This document shows, in pieces, positions 5,396 to 8,117 of a stretch of DNA of 8,117 nucleotides. The DNA is from JAHFJA01 sp964357385. GTDB taxonomy: Bacteria > Patescibacteriota > Patescibacteriia > JACQRZ01. The notes under the pieces were generated by a model that saw nothing but the letters and a program-made list of their open reading frames with translations, was not told the DNA's origin and did not search any database. The stretch covers positions 1 to 8,117 of the forward strand of contig CAYHKW010000047.1 of NCBI GenBank assembly GCA_964357385.1, in the 5' to 3' direction. Position 1 is the first letter of the stretch, and every line of letters begins with the position of its first letter. A program made the position numbers and the translations under genes.

Positions 5396-5418
5396 GTTTA
5401 CAAAAAGGAGTACGATCC

Positions 5419-7419
5419 ATGAACTATGCGTTTCGTTTTTTCATTACTGCCTCTCTCTGTATTCTCTCTCTTTTAGAGAGCTCTTGCAACAGCACCTCTG
5501 CGCCCGCATTGCGACCTTCCGATTTTTATTCCCCGAGAGCAACTGCATTGCCATCACCCCCAGCGTATCCTTCACCAACACCAATCATAAGTGTGGTACC
5601 ACAACCTACTTCCACCCCTTCTCAGGATATTGATGTTGGACAAACGCAATTTTGGACCGCACCATCAACAACGCCGATAGTGTCGGGGTTTGAAGAAATA
5701 TTCTTTGATCCCGCGGGATATGCACTGCGAAGTATATCGCGTATTCCCCAAAAACTTCCTCACTATATTGATCGCATGTTCAATCCTTCTCCCCCAGCAG
5801 TGTGGAAGCCCGCCGTCTTCTATACTCCGGAAGATATAGAAATCCCAAAACACACGGTACATAATTCACTCGATAGATTGCTGGGTTTGGTAATTCCCGA
5901 GAAGCCTCATGATTACATTAATGATTATATCAGTCTTGCTTCAACAAAAACTCCGTATACATTAGTGCTTATTCATGGCAACAATCAAGAAACAAAGAAT
6001 GATACTCTCTTCCGTTGGCATCGACTGATAGAATATTTCAAACGCTATCCTAAGGAATACAAACGTATTGGTTCCCCATTAATATTGCTATATCAATACC
6101 TGTCAGCATACTCAATTCTCGACAATGCCCATACATTTCAAACGCTTCAAAATATATTGCCTAAAGCACCAATATTATTTCTTGGACATAGCCGCGGGGG
6201 AGTATTAGCGCGTACAATACGAAGCCTTGAAGATTACGACCCCACTCGCTGGATGGGTATTGTACAACTTGCATCACCTAATCATGGAAGTCCATTACTC
6301 ATTCCTGATTTAATGCTTGCTGCATTTTCTTCACAGTTGTTTGGCGGAATAAAGAAAATAATATATACCAAATCAATGATAGAATGGCGTGCACTTTCTA
6401 TACCAGAAAGAATAGAAGACTTTGCAACACTCAACTTCGATCTTGGTCGTACCCTAATGAGCTTTGGAACACAATCATTATTTTTTGATGGGGTAACCGT
6501 GCCTATTCCCAATCTCGCATATACTCTCGTTAAATATCCTCTGATTGATGGATTTATAAGCCCGTATGCATCTCATGGTATGAGATGTTTCTCAACTCAT
6601 CCATACGACTATTATTTGAAGATGATTGAGTATCGTGATCTCAATAGCACTGCGCCAGCATGCCACTATAATTATATGGATCGTTTACATTTAGAAGAAT
6701 ACGCAAAAGGAGTCATACCTGATACGATTATGCATGCTGGTTATCTCAGTAAAGAACAGAAAAAAGAAGACGAAGCGATCGCATTTATGGAAACAGCGGC
6801 GGCATCAATCGATTACTTTCTCGATAAGAGTTCAGATGCGGATTTTGAGCGAAAAGCACTCAACTGGCTCTCAGCACAATTCATGTACATTCCTACTACA
6901 CCAAAATCTGCTCGTGATACGGATTACCGCATTAATGATGGTATGGTTGATATTGGTTCGCAATGCGATTTGCGTCCTGGCGACAACGTCTTTTCAAGCA
7001 CAGATGGTGTGTTGTCAGTGGATCAATCAATAATTGATCGCCGGAAAGGCACAACATCGCTTGAATGTATCGTCCACCCTGACATGAATCATGCTGATAT
7101 AGTTGAAACGCAAGACACCCGCTACTGGAAGAGTGTTACTGATTCACTCCTTACACTCTATGACAGATATAATAAGTATTATAAAAATAGCGACAAACTC
7201 CTTTCTGATCATGCAATCAAAGAAATATACCAATATTTAAACGCTGTCCAGGGAAGCAAAACAGAAAAAGTAAGTATTGTTCGCTATAATGCGGGTTGGA
7301 GAGTTACCATCACCCCTATTACTGAATACAACATGCTCACCAGAGAGGTGTATTACTTCAAACAAGTAGATGACAAGCTCAGACCCTCAACCGAACAAGA
7401 ATTGGCCTACAAAAAATAG
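5419..7419 (+). CDS. Secreted, probably lipid-anchored alpha/beta-hydrolase (lipase-like)
   Basis: A 666-aa exported hydrolase. AAGGAG (5405-5410) lies 8 nt before the ATG. Residues 1-22 are a signal peptide ending Leu-Leu-Glu-Ser-Ser-Cys23, an imperfect lipobox (Glu at -3) that may still be lipidated. A Pro/Ser/Thr-rich linker covers about 27-70. The hydrolase domain starts near residue 178: Leu-Ile-His-Gly-Asn-Asn (184-189) is the oxyanion-hole loop, and Gly-His-Ser-Arg-Gly-Gly (256-261) is the nucleophile elbow with Ser258. Gln-Leu-Ala-Ser-Pro-Asn-His-Gly-Ser-Pro follows, as in triacylglycerol lipases. Asn-Asp-Gly-Met-Val-Asp (506-511) supplies the likely acid Asp507, and Met-Asn-His-Ala-Asp (556-560) the likely His558. 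Residues of about 300-490 between nucleophile and acid are a long, largely helical insertion, probably a lid. The last 75 residues form a separate small region I do not recognise. A lipid ester substrate is the likeliest; peptidase or other esterase activity is possible. A terminator follows. Confidence 0.8.
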   Translation: MNYAFRFFITASLCILSLLESSCNSTSAPALRPSDFYSPRATALPSPPAYPSPTPIISVVPQPTSTPSQDIDVGQTQFWTAPSTTPIVSGFEEIFFDPAGYALRSISRIPQKLPHYIDRMFNPSPPAVWKPAVFYTPEDIEIPKHTVHNSLDRLLGLVIPEKPHDYINDYISLASTKTPYTLVLIHGNNQETKNDTLFRWHRLIEYFKRYPKEYKRIGSPLILLYQYLSAYSILDNAHTFQTLQNILPKAPILFLGHSRGGVLARTIRSLEDYDPTRWMGIVQLASPNHGSPLLIPDLMLAAFSSQLFGGIKKIIYTKSMIEWRALSIPERIEDFATLNFDLGRTLMSFGTQSLFFDGVTVPIPNLAYTLVKYPLIDGFISPYASHGMRCFSTHPYDYYLKMIEYRDLNSTAPACHYNYMDRLHLEEYAKGVIPDTIMHAGYLSKEQKKEDEAIAFMETAAASIDYFLDKSSDADFERKALNWLSAQFMYIPTTPKSARDTDYRINDGMVDIGSQCDLRPGDNVFSSTDGVLSVDQSIIDRRKGTTSLECIVHPDMNHADIVETQDTRYWKSVTDSLLTLYDRYNKYYKNSDKLLSDHAIKEIYQYLNAVQGSKTEKVSIVRYNAGWRVTITPITEYNMLTREVYYFKQVDDKLRPSTEQELAYKK

Positions 7420-7433
7420 GACTTTTCACTCTC

Positions 7434-7465
7434 AACCCTAGGTGTATAACCTGGGGTTATCTTTT
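7434..7465 (+). terminator. Intrinsic terminator of the hydrolase gene
   Basis: AACCCTAGGT (7434-7443) pairs with ACCTGGGGTT (7449-7458) over 10 bp with one G-U, closed by a GTATA loop. It is followed by ATCTTTT. The stop codon lies 14 bases upstream. The stem is strong and the T-run short. Confidence 0.7.
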
Positions 7466-7733
7466 GAATAAGTATCGGATAGGGTAGGGGACAAGTCTAC
7501 AAGAAAGAGAGGATAAGTCAGTCTTTTTATTCCCTGTTCAAAAACTGTATTAGTTACCCCCACTCTCTATCTTCCTCGTACCACCATCTGTACTCTTTTT
7601 ATCCACTCCATGATGAGGCAAAAAACTGAGGCGTAGTAAGACAATTCAGACTTATCCCCGCTATCCACAGCCCTTATTATGTATTCTGTTATCCCTTTAA
7701 AATATTTATGAATTCTTTTAATACAAAGTAATA
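7466..7733. other. Gene-free region with DnaA-box-like sites and an AT-rich segment
   Basis: No ORF with a ribosome binding site or recognisable product is seen here. Near-matches to the DnaA box TTATCCACA are TTATCCACT (7599-7607, 8 of 9) and CTATCCACA (7661-7669, 8 of 9). The latter directly abuts TTATCCCCG (7652-7660, 7 of 9). Reverse-strand TTATCCTCT (7508-7516) and plus-strand TTACCCCCA (7554-7562) match 7 of 9. A further 8-of-9 site, reverse-strand TTACCCACA, lies at 7745-7753. Bases of about 7696-7743 are very AT-rich, as in a duplex-unwinding element. The arrangement suggests a DnaA-binding region, either an origin or a control site for smc. No perfect box is present and chance matches are common in AT-rich DNA. 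Confidence 0.35.
7489..7657. repeat. Three copies of a GGAYAAGTC motif
   Basis: GGACAAGTC at 7489-7497 and GGATAAGTC at 7511-7519 lie in the same direction 22 bp apart, about two helical turns. An exact inverted copy of the second, GACTTATCC, is at 7649-7657. The set could be an operator array or part of the same TTATCC-rich signal listed for this region, since the motifs overlap. Confidence 0.4.
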
Positions 7734-7762
7734 TTGAATTAATCTGTGGGTAAACCTATAAT
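7734..7762 (+). promoter_or_regulatory. Promoter of smc, predicting a leaderless transcript
   Basis: TTGAAT (7734-7739), a 17-bp spacer, and a perfect TATAAT (7757-7762). The smc ATG begins at 7769, only seven bases after the -10 box, which is where transcription normally starts. A DnaA-box-like site (7745-7753, reverse strand) lies inside the spacer, where a bound protein would block the polymerase. Confidence 0.75.
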
Positions 7763-7768
7763 GAAGTC

Positions 7769-8117
7769 ATGCATCTTGAGAAACTCGAAGTACAAGGTTT
7801 TAAATCATTTGCCCAAAAAACTACCCTCGTCTTCCCTCTTGTCGATAATCACTCAAAAGGTATCACGGCGGTCGTCGGACCCAATGGTTCGGGAAAATCT
7901 AATATCGCTGACGCAATTCGGTGGGTATTAGGGGAACAAAGCTCAAAACAGCTCCGCGGAAAGAAATCCGAGGATATTATTTTTTTTGGTTCTCAGACAA
8001 AATCGCGCCTTGGGTATGCTGAAGTGTCGATGTATTTCAATAATGAGGACGGTGCCTTCCCTCTCGACTACACAGAGGTGGTTATCACCCGTCGTCTGTA
8101 TCGGGATGACCAATCTC
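7769..8117 (+). CDS. smc: Chromosome segregation protein SMC, N-terminal part, runs off the window
   Basis: The first 116 codons of the SMC ATPase, which with kleisin ScpA and ScpB compacts and separates the chromosome. The opening Met-His-Leu-Glu-Lys-Leu-Glu-Val-Gln-Gly-Phe-Lys-Ser-Phe is typical of bacterial SMC and fixes the start. Walker A is GPNGSGKS (37-44), followed by Asn-Ile-Ala-Asp-Ala-Ile-Arg-Trp-Val-Leu-Gly-Glu-Gln. The R-loop region is Leu-Arg-Gly-Lys-Lys-Ser-Glu-Asp-Ile-Ile-Phe-Phe-Gly-Ser (62-75), with Arg63 the DNA-sensing arginine. The following Ala-Glu-Val-Ser-Met-Tyr-Phe-Asn matches the family beta-strand. Coiled coils, hinge and C-terminal head lie beyond the window. There is no Shine-Dalgarno, and the promoter position implies a leaderless mRNA. 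Confidence 0.95.
   Translation, partial: MHLEKLEVQGFKSFAQKTTLVFPLVDNHSKGITAVVGPNGSGKSNIADAIRWVLGEQSSKQLRGKKSEDIIFFGSQTKSRLGYAEVSMYFNNEDGAFPLDYTEVVITRRLYRDDQS

Noticed and set aside
7746..7931. 61-codon plus-strand ORF overlapping the start of smc
   Set aside because: It is out of frame with SMC, whose conserved N-terminus and Walker A occupy the other frame. It begins inside the smc promoter.

Overview
The window reads as a chromosomal segment of a bacterium, most likely a member of the Candidate Phyla Radiation (Patescibacteria, Parcubacteria-like). This placement is an inference. It rests on a membrane-anchored sugar-dehydrogenase beta-propeller fused to a Gmad2-like C-terminal domain, a MazF-like toxin remnant of a type I associate with these genomes, a compact RarA, short intergenic gaps, and several genes lacking a Shine-Dalgarno site. 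No marker gene in the window proves the lineage. All genes read through with the standard code, and six of the seven visible stop codons are TAG, with no TGA.

Layout, left to right. The window opens inside a cation (Na+/Ca2+-type) antiporter gene. It is followed by AT-rich DNA with hairpins and a near-consensus promoter (TTGACA-17-TATACT). This promoter drives a 156-aa stand-alone receiver-like protein with a strong AGGAGG site. A symmetrical terminator separates that gene from the convergent rarA (AAA+ clamp-loader-like ATPase). Divergent from rarA is a small VOC (glyoxalase-fold) protein, followed 9 nt later by tRNA-Arg(CCG).

Between the tRNA and the next gene lie a 13-bp tandem repeat, a second near-consensus promoter (TTGACA-17-TATAGT) and an 11-bp GC-rich hairpin closed by a GCAA tetraloop. 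No plus-strand gene follows them. The predicted transcript would instead run antisense into a 68-codon minus-strand MazF/PemK-like toxin gene that looks internally deleted. The start of this remnant shares one base with the stop of a 532-aa membrane-anchored sugar dehydrogenase. Divergent from that gene is a 666-aa secreted, probably lipid-anchored, alpha/beta-hydrolase (lipase-like) with a visible Ser-Asp-His set.

After a hairpin terminator comes a gene-free stretch of about 300 bp. It holds several near-matches to the DnaA box, an AT-rich segment and a repeated GGAYAAGTC motif. It ends in a promoter (TTGAAT-17-TATAAT) placed so close to the smc start codon that the smc mRNA should be leaderless. 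The window ends inside smc (chromosome condensation ATPase).

The genes do not form one pathway. RarA and SMC are genome-maintenance housekeeping functions. The dehydrogenase and hydrolase are extracytoplasmic enzymes that may act on environmental sugars and lipids. The receiver gene and the toxin remnant look like accessory material. No complete defence system, CRISPR array, transposase or integrase is visible. The most unusual parts are the orphan promoter and hairpin facing the toxin remnant, the enlarged receiver domain with its leader ORF, and the smc upstream region.
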